From: Trichomonas vaginalis G3
Lineage: Eukaryota; Parabasalia; Trichomonadida; Trichomonadidae
DNA: 64,000 bases
Direction: 5' to 3'
Assembly: GCF_026262505.1 (NCBI RefSeq)
Contig: NC_067206.1
Location: forward strand, 15,496,205-15,560,204
Under the pieces are notes generated by a model that ran no database searches, was not told the origin of the DNA, and saw only the letters and a program-made list of their open reading frames with translations. This document shows, piece after piece, positions 1 to 9,874 of the stretch; within the stretch, counting starts at the first letter, position 1; every line of letters starts with the position of its first letter. The translations under genes and the position numbers were made by a program.

Positions 1-81
1 TATAAGTATCATAAAGCCTATAAAATAAAGAAAGAAGTTAGGAATTTGATTGAGAGAGATATATAATTTAAATGAATTTTT

Positions 82-218
82 AGCCATTTTGGCTGGGAAT
101 TGGAGGGTGTGAGTACTATTCCATGAAATAGTTTCTCACACCCTCCAATTCTTCCTATGGCGTCGAGAAAATTTTGGTGAAATGTCGTCGCATTTCACCA
201 AAATTTCTCGACGCCATA
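82..218. repeat. Two adjacent long hairpins
   Basis: The first hairpin pairs 97-120 with 126-151 (GAATTGGAGGGTGTGAG on the left, its complement on the right) with a tiny loop and one or two mismatches. The second pairs 156-184 with 191-218 around the loop TCGTCG and has one unpaired base. A short stem AGCC/GGCT (82-94) precedes them. No reading frame crosses the block. The first hairpin and the start of the second recur at 695-775 inside the neighbouring MULE, so this is a dispersed repeat, not a one-off terminator. Confidence 0.85.
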
Positions 219-379
219 AGTATTTTTTTACATATCTATTTGTTTCGAATCAAATTCTATTATCCCATAATACTATAATTTTACAACAAACCCTAATCCA
301 AAATTTGCCATGTAAATCTTTTTTGGCATGTAAACTTGTTACTTTTTGTCAAAAGTGAAGTCAACCGAATTTCTATGCA

Positions 380-498
380 CAACAAATATGACTGTTGATT
401 TGAGTGAGTGTATGACTGACCGTTTTAATGACAATATGACTGACGGTTTGAGTGACAATATGAATTACGGTTTTAGTGAGAATAAGACTGATAGTTTG
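380..498. repeat. 24-bp minisatellite, left fragment
   Basis: Degenerate 24-bp units of the type GACTGACGGTTTGAGTGACAATAT. The same array resumes at 3361 beyond the MULE, so the MULE interrupted it. Because 24 is a multiple of 3 the array stays open as an 8-residue repeat, but the units drift like non-coding satellite and I do not call it a gene. Confidence 0.8.
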
Positions 499-694
499 TG
501 TTCCGTACCGAAAAGAGGAATAAGGAAAAGTGACAAAAAGTGACACAAAACATTAAATTTGGCGCCAATTTTAAATACTATATATTATGATTTTTTGGTG
601 AAAAAAGTATTGCTGTAAAATAGAGTTTAAAATTAAAAATATATTGATGGTAAAAAGTTTAAAAATAATAATAAAAAAAGATTTTATGATTGGT

Positions 695-747
695 AATTGG
701 AGGGTGTGAGTACTATAGCATGTAATAGTATCTCACACCCTCCAATT
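695..747. repeat. Hairpin repeat, copy inside MULE 1
   Basis: AATTGGAGGGTGTGAGTACTAT (695-716) pairs with 725-747 across a loop of about 8 bases, with one unpaired base. The flank CTTCCTATGGC is shared with the copy at 97-160, but here the following hairpin is present only as part of its left arm. Confidence 0.8.
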
Positions 748-1047
748 CTTCCTATGGCACCGAAAAATTTTTCTTAAATTTAAATAGAGTAGGTGACAAA
801 AGTGCATACTCTTAAATTAACCTTAAATGTTGATTTTTCGATATTTTCGGTATTAACCTTATTGTAAATTTTTCCGGTGATAAATTTATCACACTGAGGT
901 TATTTTTCCGGTGAGATTTTTAACCTTGATTTAATGAAATTAATATATATAAATTTTATTATTTTTAATTTCGAATGAGTATAATAAAATATTTTTTATG
1001 TGTTTTTGTTTTTGATGTGATTTGAATTTTGTTAACTCTTTTCAAAA

Positions 1048-1060
1048 TCACTTCATTTTT
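1048..1060 (+). promoter_or_regulatory. Initiator (Inr) of the MULE 1 transposase
   Basis: TCACTTCATTTTT lies directly before the ATG at 1061. It fits the trichomonad initiator TCA+1-Py-(T/A). The A at 1050 would be the transcription start, giving an 11-nt leader, typical for these organisms. The call rests on motif and position only. Confidence 0.6.
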
Positions 1061-2531
1061 ATGATTTCGGTGGACTTAGAGGAGCTTATTGCTTTTGGTA
1101 TTAAACAGGAAGTCAAGGGCGGTGTCCCATACAGAAGAAGAACGGGATCTCCAAAGCAATATGTCACTTATTCATGTTCGTATCCCCTATGCAAGGCAAA
1201 ATTTAGGGTTGAAGAACAAAATGGAGTGTTTACTATAAGCAAAGTTAATGAAGAACATTGCCATCATATAGGAGTTGAAATGGGTTCACATTACGCGAGT
1301 AAATTTTATCAAAAATGGATCGAACTTTATATTAAAAACGGTGGAAAGCAATTTCTTGCTCAAAAAGCATTTTTTGATAAGTTCGGAATTGATACGAATA
1401 ACAAAGAAACGATGAAACTTTTCGCGCAGTCTACTGATGCTTTAAAGCACAAATTTTATCGCCTTGATGAGATTATTGCACAAAGATTATCAAACGATCC
1501 TTACACTTCTTTGGAAGCATTCTTGAATAATTTACAGGAAGAGTGCCCAGATGATCTCGTTCAATTTGATTACAATGGAGATTTTTCCGAGTTTACAATC
1601 ATATATGCACCTTTTGCTGCAAAAGAATTGGTGCATAGCATTGATAACCCTCTCCACGTCGATTCCACTCATTCTTTAATTAAAGGAAAGATCCAATTGT
1701 TTGCAGTAACAATGAAAACAAGTCAAAACACAATTTTCCCCTTTTGCTATTTTTTAGTGAACCCTCAGACATCTGAAAAAAATTCAAGAATGTTGGGTGA
1801 AATTCTGTGAGTTTGCGCACCTGGATCCACAGCATTGGAGCGCTGACTGTGCGCTAAACATTGCTCGCGCAATTGAGGACGGATTTCCTCTTGCGCAGCT
1901 CAGTTGGTGCGCTGTGCATGTTTTACGTGCATGTGCAAAAGTTGGAAGCTATTTTGACAATCCACAGAATTTTGAGAACTTCTATTTAGCAATGGACTTT
2001 TTGACATTACGTGCAGATGCAACGAATGCAGAAAAGCTGGCTGAAGAGTCTGATGAAACATATGAGTTCTTGACAACAATGTTAGAAGAAGAAGAACCGC
2101 GCGCTTTGAAGTATTTCGATAAACAATGGAGAAGAACCAAAGAACATTGGATGATGTTATATCGTGGAGAAGGTGATTCCACGAATAACATTGCGGAATC
2201 ACACTTTCATCAATTAAAGCAAACATTTTTCTTGGGTAAGAAAAATGAGCGCATTGATGACATCGTCATAACTCTCATCACTGTTGTGATTCCAAATGCG
2301 ATTATTAAGGTTCAAGTCGCTAATGTTTTGAATGAAGAAAGAGCAGTAAGAATTCTTACAAGGGCAGGTAATCAGATTGTTGAGCAAAGAGCTTCAAAAC
2401 ACGATGAATGTTTGAAATTAATTCAACACATTTTGGAAATTGTCGAAAGCCGAAGGATTGAACCTAATGTCCTTATTTCATCTTTGAAGGCAATATTAAA
2501 TTTGGCACAAAGAAGTTTAAAGGAAGAGTAA
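1061..2531 (+). pseudogene. MULE transposase, one frameshift
   Basis: Mutator-like transposase of about 490 codons. The N-terminus (about residues 1-65, CSYPLCKAKF ... EEHCHHIG) is a FLYWCH/WRKY-like zinc finger for DNA binding. The catalytic part shows HVDSTH (first Asp), SADCAL (second Asp), WCAVHVLRA (C-x2-H) and TNNIAESHF (Glu). The start at 1061 is chosen over an upstream non-ATG extension because an initiator motif abuts it. The frame changes in a run of seven A at 1776-1782, one A too many relative to the downstream frame, so the first frame ends at 1810. A base-call error in the homopolymer is possible. The gene is clearly related to the intact transposase at 13102-14784, which has the same motifs in the same order but also an acidic insertion lacking here. 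Confidence 0.9.
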
Positions 2532-2740
2532 GCAAGATTAGATAATTTGGACTTTTTTTAAAATTAATGAATAAACAGTATATTTTTGAAGTGTAAGCTT
2601 ATTTACCTGAAGCTATATTACTTAATATAGCATTCAAAGTATTATTGCTATTTATTGGAGAACAAATTTATGTAATTTTCACATGAAAATTGATAAATTT
2701 GTATTTCCTTATGATAATCAATTTTTGTATTTGTAGAGAG
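2532..2740. other. MULE 1 3' non-coding
   Basis: AT-rich sequence between the transposase stop and the 121-bp repeat. I see no gene. Confidence 0.5.
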
Positions 2741-3145
2741 TCTCCCTGCATGATATCAAGACTTGGCTATTAGTCTTTATCCATTTTTGAAAATTGTATT
2801 GTAAATTGTAAGAATTTCTGAATACTACTACTATAAAATATAATTGCTTATCAATGTATATTCTCCCTGCATGATATCAAGACTTGGCTATTAGTCTTTA
2901 TCCATTTTTGAAAATTGTATTGTAAATTGTAAGAATTTCTGAATACTACTACTATAAAATATAATTGCTTATCAATGTATATTCTCCCTGCATGATATCA
3001 AGACTTGGCTATAAGTCTTTATCCATTTTTGAAAATTGTATTGTAAATTGTAAGAATTTCTGAATACTACTACTATAAAATATAATTGCTTATCTATGTA
3101 TATTCTCCCTGCATGATATCAAGACTTGGCTATAAGTCTCTATTC
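2741..3145. repeat. 121-bp tandem repeat, about 3.3 copies
   Basis: The unit starts TCTCCCTGCATGATATCAAG at 2741, 2862, 2983 and 3104, so the period is exactly 121 bp. Copies differ by only a few bases, for example CTATTAGTC versus CTATAAGTC. The array lies just inside the right end of MULE 1. Its sequence is unrelated to the arrays in the other elements, although the period is nearly the same. Confidence 0.92.
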
Positions 3146-3360
3146 ATTATGAGTATGACCCCATTTTTTTACAAAAAGTGCCGAATTGCAACTTTGTCCC
3201 AATCTCAATTTAAATATTATTAAATCTTTTATTTTATTTAACAAACTCTAATTTAAATGTTATTTAAATATTAAATTTATTAATAAAATGCATTTTTATT
3301 TATAATTTAAAATTGGCGCCAAATGTCACTTTTCCTTATTCCTCTTTTCGGTATGAGATA

Positions 3361-4545
3361 TAAGACTGATAGTTTGGATGACAATATGACTGACGGTTTG
3401 GCAGCCTCTATGACTTACGGTTTTATTTAGAATATAACTGAGAGTTTGGGTGACAATATGACTCATAGTTTAAGAGAGTGTATGACTGATGGTTTTAGTG
3501 AGAATAAGACTGATAGTTTGACTGACAATATGACTGACGGTTTGACAGACACTATGAATTAGCTTTTTATTGAGAGTAAGACTGACAGTTTTGGTGACAA
3601 TATGACTGTTGATTTGAGTGAGTGAATGCCTGACAGTTTGACTGACAATATGACTTCGGTTTGACAGCCTCTATGACTTAAGGTTTTATTTAGAATATGA
3701 CTGAGAGTGTGGGTGACAATATGACTGTTGATTTGAGTGAGTGTATGACTGACAATTTGAGTGACAATATGACTGACGGTTTGACAGACACTATGAATTA
3801 GCTTTTTAGTTAGAATATGACTGACGGTTTGACAGCCTCTATGACTTACGGTTTTATTTAGAATATAACTGAGAGTTTGGGTGACAATATGACTCATAGT
3901 TTAAGAGAGTGTATGACTGATGGTTTTAGTGAGAATAAGACTGACAGTTTTGGTGACAATATGACTGTTGATTTGAGTGAGTGAATGACTGACAGTTTGA
4001 CTGACAATATGACTGACGGTTTGAGTGAGTGTATGACTTACAGTTTGACTGACAATATGACTGACGGCTTTAATTAGAATATTACTGACAGTTTGAGTGA
4101 CAATATGACTGTGGTTTGACAGACACTATGAATTAGCTTTTTATTGAGAGTAAGACTGACAGTTTGACTGATAATATGACTGACGGTTTGACCGACAATA
4201 TGACTGACGGTTTGACAGCCTCTATGACCTACGGTTTTATTTAGAATATAACTGAGAGTTTGGGTGACAATATGACTCATAGTTTAAGAGAGTGTATGAC
4301 TGATGGTTTTAGTGAGAATAAGACTGATAGTTTGAGTGACAACATGACTGACGTTTTGACTGACAATATGAGTGACGGCTTTAGTTAGAATATGACTTAG
4401 AGTTTAGCTGACAATTGGCTGACAGTTTGAGTGACAATATGACTGAGAGTTTGACTGACAATATGACTGACGGTTTGAGTGAGTGTATGAATGAGAATAT
4501 AACTGACGTTTTGACTAACAATATAACTGACGGTTTGACATCGAA
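3361..4545. repeat. 24-bp minisatellite, main block
   Basis: About 49 degenerate units of 24 bp, built on GACTGACGGTTTGACTGACAATAT with variants such as TTTTATTTAGAATAT and TTTGACAGCCTCTAT. Higher-order blocks of several units also repeat, for example 3360-3540 against 3780-3950 and 4190-4330. Several open frames cross it on both strands because 24 is divisible by 3. Stops, unit drift and lack of a promoter argue against a gene. Confidence 0.85.
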
Positions 4546-4705
4546 ATTCATTCATATATATGTATTGATCAATGCAATCACCCTATTTAATATTATTATT
4601 TATCAATTAATTTTTCATTACTACATGCTCTCAATTATTATGACATTAATATTTATCAATAAATATTTCATTACTATATGCTCCCACCCAATTTGACATT
4701 ATTGT
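4541..4705. repeat. Left TIR of the FYR MULE
   Basis: Two good 53-bp units plus a third degraded one, read on the minus strand. GACAT marks recur at 4642 and 4695. They are the inverse of the units at 8811, 8864 and 8917. Confidence 0.7.
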
Positions 4706-4811
4706 TCTTTGACAAATTTTTCTTTATTAAAGACACTCTCACAAATTCATATCAATATATTTTAATTATCACCTATTCCAATCCATTTTCATATTCATAT
4801 TCTTATTGAGT

Positions 4812-5255
4812 TAGAATAAATTGAGGATGACTGAGAATCAAATTATAATTAGTGAGAATCAATTGAAGAATACTGGGAGTTAATTAAGGTTGTTTAAGAA
4901 TAAATTGTGAATAAGTGACAATCAATTGAGGATGAGTGAGAATCATTTGATTATTAGTGAGATTCAACTGAACATCAGTGAGAATCAATTGAATAATACT
5001 AAGAAGAAATTGAGGAAGAGTGAGAATCACTTGATTTTTAGCGAGAATCAATTAAGGATGAGTAAGAATCAATTAATAAGTAGTGAGAATCGATTTAGGG
5101 TGACTGAGAATCAATTGATTCTTAGTGAGAATCTATTGATAATTAATGCGAATCAATTGATTATTTGTGAGAATCAATTGATCAGTAGTGAGGATCAATT
5201 GATTATTTGTGAGAATCAATTGAAGATGAGTAAGAGTCAATTGAGGATGAATATG
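4812..5255. repeat. 21-bp tandem repeat
   Basis: About 20 units of 21 bp, consensus GTGAGAATCAATTGAGGATGA. It stays open as a 7-residue repeat (ISENQLI) because 21 is divisible by 3. It lies between the left TIR and the transposase start, where subterminal regulatory or transposase-binding repeats are common. I do not treat it as coding. Confidence 0.85.
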
Positions 5256-5471
5256 TGTCTATTCTGATATGACTTAGTATCTACTGAGGCTAGATGCTAA
5301 CATCTTACGTTTATGATCATAATTTTTCAACTCCATTAATATTTATAACAATATTTTGATTACTATTTAAATAATTTTATCAAATGATAATTATTAACAT
5401 ATATTAAGAGTATGTTTAATTTTCAACATACTCTTAAAAATCCGAAATTTTAAAAAAGTGATATTTTTTTA

Positions 5472-8400
5472 ATGTTAAACCATCTTCATCTACCATTAAA
5501 TGTTTCGGATGATTTGATTTTAATTCAGTTGGGTTCTATTAGATGTAATAGTGTAAATTCTGATTCAACAATTTATCCAGATGGGTATATTTCAAAAATT
5601 TTATATTATTCTTCCAATAAACCCTATCAAAAAGAATGGTATACAAATAAAATAACTTATCAAGATGGTAAACCTAAATTCACTGTTTTGGATTCATTAT
5701 CAAATGCATATGTCGGAGATTCACCATCATATCCTTGGGGACAAATCGTTTCAAAAATCAAAGAATTAAACAGAAATATTAAGAATGTATATAATTTTGG
5801 ACATAAATTATTTGGATTTGAAAATAAATCTATCATTTGTTATTTGGAGGAACTCAAAGAGCGTTTTATCTCGAATAGCGATGAAGTAAAGTATCTTCAA
5901 ACATATGAAACAACACCTAAATTTCAGAAATCCGCTGAAGCTTTTACAGAAATGGTAAATATGATTATAAGTGAAAAATATTTGCAAACAGATCTCAGTC
6001 AAATTAAAATCAAAATCCATCGTCTAGGGGAACAATATATTCTTAAATTTTTAGAAGCATTTATAATTGCCCGCCCCAAATTTTATGCACAGGTTATAGG
6101 TTTCTTACAAAATTTTTCATTTGACCAGGAATTATACTCAAAAGCAGGAATTTCTAAACCATTAATACAAGCAATAATTAATGGCGATAAAAGATATTCG
6201 AATATTTTTGCTTTTTCAGGAAAATCGTGTGATTTAACAATCGAAGATTTTATTAATGTTTTAATTTCAGATCAAACAAATCAAAATGGTGAAGAATATT
6301 ATCAAATACGTATCAGATCTATATTGGATAATAGTAAATATTCTTTCTATGAACTAGCAGTTAAATTTGAATCAATTAATATTTTAAATTCGTGTAATAT
6401 AGATAATGTTACACCAATCATGAAAGCATTGATAATGTCAAGCCCAAACGAAACAATTTTCAAAATGAATGATAAATTCAATTTGCAGACTTATCAATTT
6501 ACAAACCAAATCAAGTATGTTTTATCTTTTGCATACAATATCTCAGAGTTATTTTCTACATTTAGAAATCCATTACTCTCTTCGATTGTTTCAACAAATA
6601 ATATTATATCAGTAATGAATTTGAATGAAAGCAAAGTTATTCGTTTAAAGATTCATTTAATCTTCCATGAGGCCCTAATTCAAAATAATGATTTTATGTA
6701 CAAGAACTTTAATGTTTTGAATCAAATAAAAAACAATGACCTTCTGGAAATTTTAGCAAAAGCTTGTTTGAAAGCTGACAAAAAAATTCAAGCAGATTTT
6801 GAACAAATCATGGGTATTAAATTTACAGCGATCAAACAATTTCATGAATCCATAGAAAAAATTCCAGTTGATCGGTCTCCAATTACAATAGATGGTTGCC
6901 ATATTTGTTTTGAATGCTCTAAAAATACTGATATTGAAAAACTCAAATCAATGCAATTAATTCTAATAAGCCCTGGTATTCATATCAATGTGTTAACTTA
7001 TGAACAAACATTGAAGTTTTTGGAACAAATGCCAGCATTTATTCATTTGGGCCTTTCCAATATAAGTTCTGATCGATCTGTAAACTTAAATTATTTTCTA
7101 CTTCAAAACGAAGATTATTCCCCTTTAAAAATTTCTACAGATAATTATTATTACTTTAAGATCACATTGTATGACAAAATCGTATCCTTTGAATATTCAA
7201 AAGTATCAGATACGTTGTGGATGATTACTGTACCAAAAAACATGAAAAACATAAAATTACCCAAAGAGTTTTCAGGGAGGTTAAAATGGTACATTCAAAT
7301 AACGAAAGTTGATCTCCCAGGACATCCTCTGCAAGATGAAATACAGGAAAAAATAAAGCATGATAATGAGATTGGTGATATCTTAACTTCATATCCCGGG
7401 AAATTTTATGTAAATTATAGCACAACGATAAGAAGTGATAGTTTATTCGTCAATGGAAATCCTATAGAATTTCTTATATATATTCCAAGCGAATCAGGAA
7501 ATTTGGCGTTGGAGTGTAATTTAATTCACTTAGATGCTACTTTTTCATGGCCGAAATATATATTTATTTTTCCTCGTGGTAATTACTATATGCGAGGTTA
7601 CCCTCTAGGGATATACATAGGGCGCAGCGAATCATCCGCTGCTTATCAACGGTGGCTTACAGCCATGAATATTGAATTTAAATCATTAAACATTATGGAG
7701 CACTTTTCAAGAATCAAATGGATGAGCGATTTAGGTACTGGAGTTTTAAAATTTTTGAATACGAATCATTTCCAAAATTATATCTGTATTAGGCACTATC
7801 TCGGAACCATGGGCAATAATACTTTACTACATGTTTTTGCTCTGATAGTATTATTATCAAAATCGGCCCAAGATTTTGAGGACAATTACAAATGTTTTGA
7901 TCCATCGGTTCAGAAAATGTATGCTACAAAGAATATATCAGATGAGCAGCTGGAAAAATGGAAGCAGATATATAAAGATCAAGAGCATTTAGCAGCATAC
8001 CACCGCATTCCACCTATAAGCACTAATAATAGTGCAGAGGGTAAGCATAGACACATTAACGAACTTGCAAAAAAAGCAAGAAACTTTTCTACTTTCATCA
8101 AATTCATTCTGAATGATACTATCATTAGGATTAATGAATCAATTGATCCCATTAATAAGCAAAAACGCGAGAAGAATGACTTGTTAAACGAAAAATGCAT
8201 ACATTGCGGATTCTCCTATAATGATATTAATACTGATAAGAATCCTTGTAAATATTGCAAGGATTTCTTTATGAATAAGAGTCATGTTCCCTCTGCAGGC
8301 ATACATGTTATGAAAATAGGAGAAAACGTAGGTGAAATCATAGAATTCCCAATCGATAAAAATGTAGGTGATCAGGATGAACTCGTGGATCACAAAGAAA

Positions 8401-8672
8401 AGAGTTCGCCGATCGAAATATCAAAATACGCAGAATTTATTGATATTGACGATAAAAATAAAGCAGTTTTAGTCGTAAAACTGCTTTATAATCTTGAAAC
8501 GTTCCAAGATGCCAAAGATTTAATCAATTCTCTGGAAAAACAATCAAAAAATTATGAATCTGCATTACAAAATAAACCAGAAATTTGGTTGGAAAAATAC
8601 TTGCCTGAATTAATGAAGGAAGTAAAAGATGCGAGAGCTGCTAGAATGAGATTGAAGATAATAAAGAAGTAG
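5472..8672 (+). CDS. MULE-type transposase with N-terminal FYR domain
   Basis: 1066 residues, intact. Residues about 17-120 read like FYRN plus FYRC: IYPDGYISKILYYSS, then WYTNKI, GKPKFTVL, GDSPSYPWGQIV and finally GHKLFGF, matching the family pattern of YPxGY, cI, gxPxF, SPxxaW and a trailing FG. This domain is known from chromatin proteins such as TBRG1, MLL and some JmjC demethylases. Residues about 680-860 form the transposase core: IHLDATF (D688), WMSDLGTG (D753), CIRH (C772, H775) and TNNSAEGKH (E856). A C-terminal CIHC...CKYC pair (about 909-930) could bind zinc. The remaining 550 residues in the middle are helical and not recognised. It presumably cuts and rejoins its own ends, and the FYR part may direct it to chromatin, which is inference. 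The ATG at 5472 has no clear initiator motif upstream. Confidence 0.85.
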   Translation: MLNHLHLPLNVSDDLILIQLGSIRCNSVNSDSTIYPDGYISKILYYSSNKPYQKEWYTNKITYQDGKPKFTVLDSLSNAYVGDSPSYPWGQIVSKIKELNRNIKNVYNFGHKLFGFENKSIICYLEELKERFISNSDEVKYLQTYETTPKFQKSAEAFTEMVNMIISEKYLQTDLSQIKIKIHRLGEQYILKFLEAFIIARPKFYAQVIGFLQNFSFDQELYSKAGISKPLIQAIINGDKRYSNIFAFSGKSCDLTIEDFINVLISDQTNQNGEEYYQIRIRSILDNSKYSFYELAVKFESINILNSCNIDNVTPIMKALIMSSPNETIFKMNDKFNLQTYQFTNQIKYVLSFAYNISELFSTFRNPLLSSIVSTNNIISVMNLNESKVIRLKIHLIFHEALIQNNDFMYKNFNVLNQIKNNDLLEILAKACLKADKKIQADFEQIMGIKFTAIKQFHESIEKIPVDRSPITIDGCHICFECSKNTDIEKLKSMQLILISPGIHINVLTYEQTLKFLEQMPAFIHLGLSNISSDRSVNLNYFLLQNEDYSPLKISTDNYYYFKITLYDKIVSFEYSKVSDTLWMITVPKNMKNIKLPKEFSGRLKWYIQITKVDLPGHPLQDEIQEKIKHDNEIGDILTSYPGKFYVNYSTTIRSDSLFVNGNPIEFLIYIPSESGNLALECNLIHLDATFSWPKYIFIFPRGNYYMRGYPLGIYIGRSESSAAYQRWLTAMNIEFKSLNIMEHFSRIKWMSDLGTGVLKFLNTNHFQNYICIRHYLGTMGNNTLLHVFALIVLLSKSAQDFEDNYKCFDPSVQKMYATKNISDEQLEKWKQIYKDQEHLAAYHRIPPISTNNSAEGKHRHINELAKKARNFSTFIKFILNDTIIRINESIDPINKQKREKNDLLNEKCIHCGFSYNDINTDKNPCKYCKDFFMNKSHVPSAGIHVMKIGENVGEIIEFPIDKNVGDQDELVDHKEKSSPIEISKYAEFIDIDDKNKAVLVVKLLYNLETFQDAKDLINSLEKQSKNYESALQNKPEIWLEKYLPELMKEVKDARAARMRLKIIKK

Positions 8673-8799
8673 AGATGATGAGTGAATAAAAACTTTGTAT
8701 TAAATTTGTATATAAAAGAATTGTAAAATATAAAAATAAAGAAGTGGTTGATAGGAATTTGAAAATTCGTTGGGTGCATATAAGTTTGATAAATATAGT

Positions 8800-8935
8800 T
8801 ATGAATATTAATGTCAAATTGGGTGGTTGCATATAGTAATGAAAAATATATTAATAAAAATTAATGTCAAATTGGTTGGTTGCATAGAGTAATGAAAATA
8901 AGATTAATAAAAATTAATGTCAAATTGGGTGGCTG
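8800..8935. repeat. Right TIR of the FYR MULE
   Basis: Three 53-bp AT-rich units with ATGTCAAATTGG at 8811, 8864 and 8917. The third passes without a break into the 52-bp array that follows. The stretch 8673-8800 is AT-rich 3' flank without a gene. Confidence 0.7.
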
Positions 8936-9660
8936 TGTGATAGAATGCTTCTGTCTATGTGTGGCGTGAGTTAGCATCGGGTGGTTGCGTGATAGAATGC
9001 TTCTGTCTATGTGTGGCGTGAGTTAGCATCGGGTGGTTGCGTGATAGAATGCTTCTGTCTATGTGTGGCGTGAGTTAGCATCGGGTGGTTGCGTGATAGA
9101 ATGCTTCTGTCTATGTGTGGCGTGAGTTAGCATCGGGTGGTTGCGTGATAGAATGCTTCTGTCTATGTGTGGCATGAGTTAGCATCGGGTGGTTGCGTGA
9201 TAGAATGCTTCTGTCTATGTGTGGCGTGAGTTAGCATCGGGTGGTTGCGTGATAGAATGCTTCTGTCTATGTGTGGCGTGAGTTAGCATCGGGTGGTTGC
9301 GTGATAGAATGCTTCTGTCTATGTGTGGCGTGAGTTAGCATCGGGTGGTTGCGTGATAGAATGCTTCTGTCTATGTGTGGCGTGAGTTAGCATCGGGTGG
9401 TTGCGTGATAGAATGCTTCTGTCTATGTGTGGCGTGAGTTAGCATCGGGTGGTTGCGTGATAGAATGCTTCTATCTATGTGTGGCGTGAGTTAGCATCGG
9501 GTGGTTGCGTGATAGAATGCTTCTATCTATGTGTGGCGTGAGTTAGCATCGGGTGGTTGCGTGATAGAATGCTTCTGTCTATGTGTGGCGTGAGTTAGCA
9601 TCGGGTGGTTGCGTGATAGAATGCTTCTGTCTATGTGTGGCGTGAGTTAGCATCTGGTGG
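8929..9660. repeat. 52-bp tandem repeat, 14 copies
   Basis: TAGAATGC recurs every 52 bp from 8941 to 9617, exactly 13 steps. Units are almost identical (one or two substitutions, such as TCTGTCTATG versus TCTATCTATG), so the array was amplified recently. The head GGGTGGTTGC resembles the head of the 53-bp TIR units before it, suggesting that the array grew out of the transposon end. Confidence 0.95.
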
Positions 9661-9872
9661 TTTCATCACAAATTTTAACCCATCCAAATCTTATTAATTA
9701 TTAAAATTCTTTTACAATTTCTGATGTATTTTTTGAAAACATTTCATATGCAATATTTCTCCTTTTCTTTCCTCAAATCTTCAAATATTAATAACTTTGG
9801 ATATGAAATTATTTGGATCTTTTATGAATTTTAAATGTCTTTCTTAATATCAAATCGATTAAATTATTAATA
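9661..9872. other. AT-rich spacer
   Basis: Between the 52-bp array and the mariner insertion. No gene seen. Confidence 0.5.
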
Positions 9873-9874
9873 TA

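Larger units (their letters stand above)
499..3360 (+). mobile_element. MULE DNA transposon 1 (about 2.86 kb)
   Basis: The ends are inverted copies: 506-534 (TACCGAAAAGAGGAATAAGG then AAAAGTGAC) and about 3325-3354 on the other strand. A 16-bp direct repeat, TAAGACTGATAGTTTG, flanks the element at 483-498 and 3361-3376. That is longer than the 9-11 bp usual for MULEs, and since it lies inside a 24-bp array, part of the match may simply be array homology. The element carries one transposase gene with a single frameshift, a hairpin repeat upstream of the gene, and a 121-bp tandem repeat downstream. It is probably non-autonomous now. Confidence 0.8.
4541..8935 (+). mobile_element. FYR-domain MULE (about 4.4 kb)
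   Basis: The ends are inverted blocks of 53-bp units: about 4541-4705 on the left and about 8800-8935 on the right, sharing ATGTCAAATTGGGTGG and CATATAGTAATGAAA in opposite orientation. Between them lie a 21-bp tandem array and the single large transposase gene. The exact ends and target duplication cannot be fixed because both sides run into tandem arrays (24 bp on the left, 52 bp on the right). The transposase frame is intact, so the element may have moved fairly recently. Confidence 0.7.

Noticed and set aside
346-543. Open frame with 8-residue repeats in the 24-bp array
   Set aside because: The period is a multiple of 3 and the frame stays open by default; similar frames exist on both strands of the same array. 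No ATG at the start and no initiator.
3559-4280. Minus-strand repeat proteins (SHIVTQTLSYILNKT type)
   Set aside because: Antisense reading of the same 24-bp satellite; stops interrupt it at irregular points.
4926-5267. ISENQLI 7-residue repeat protein
   Set aside because: A 21-bp non-coding tandem repeat read in its open frame; it sits where subterminal transposon repeats are expected.
8929-9660. CRISPR-like array
   Set aside because: The 52-bp units are continuous without unique spacers, so this is a plain tandem repeat in a eukaryotic transposon context.
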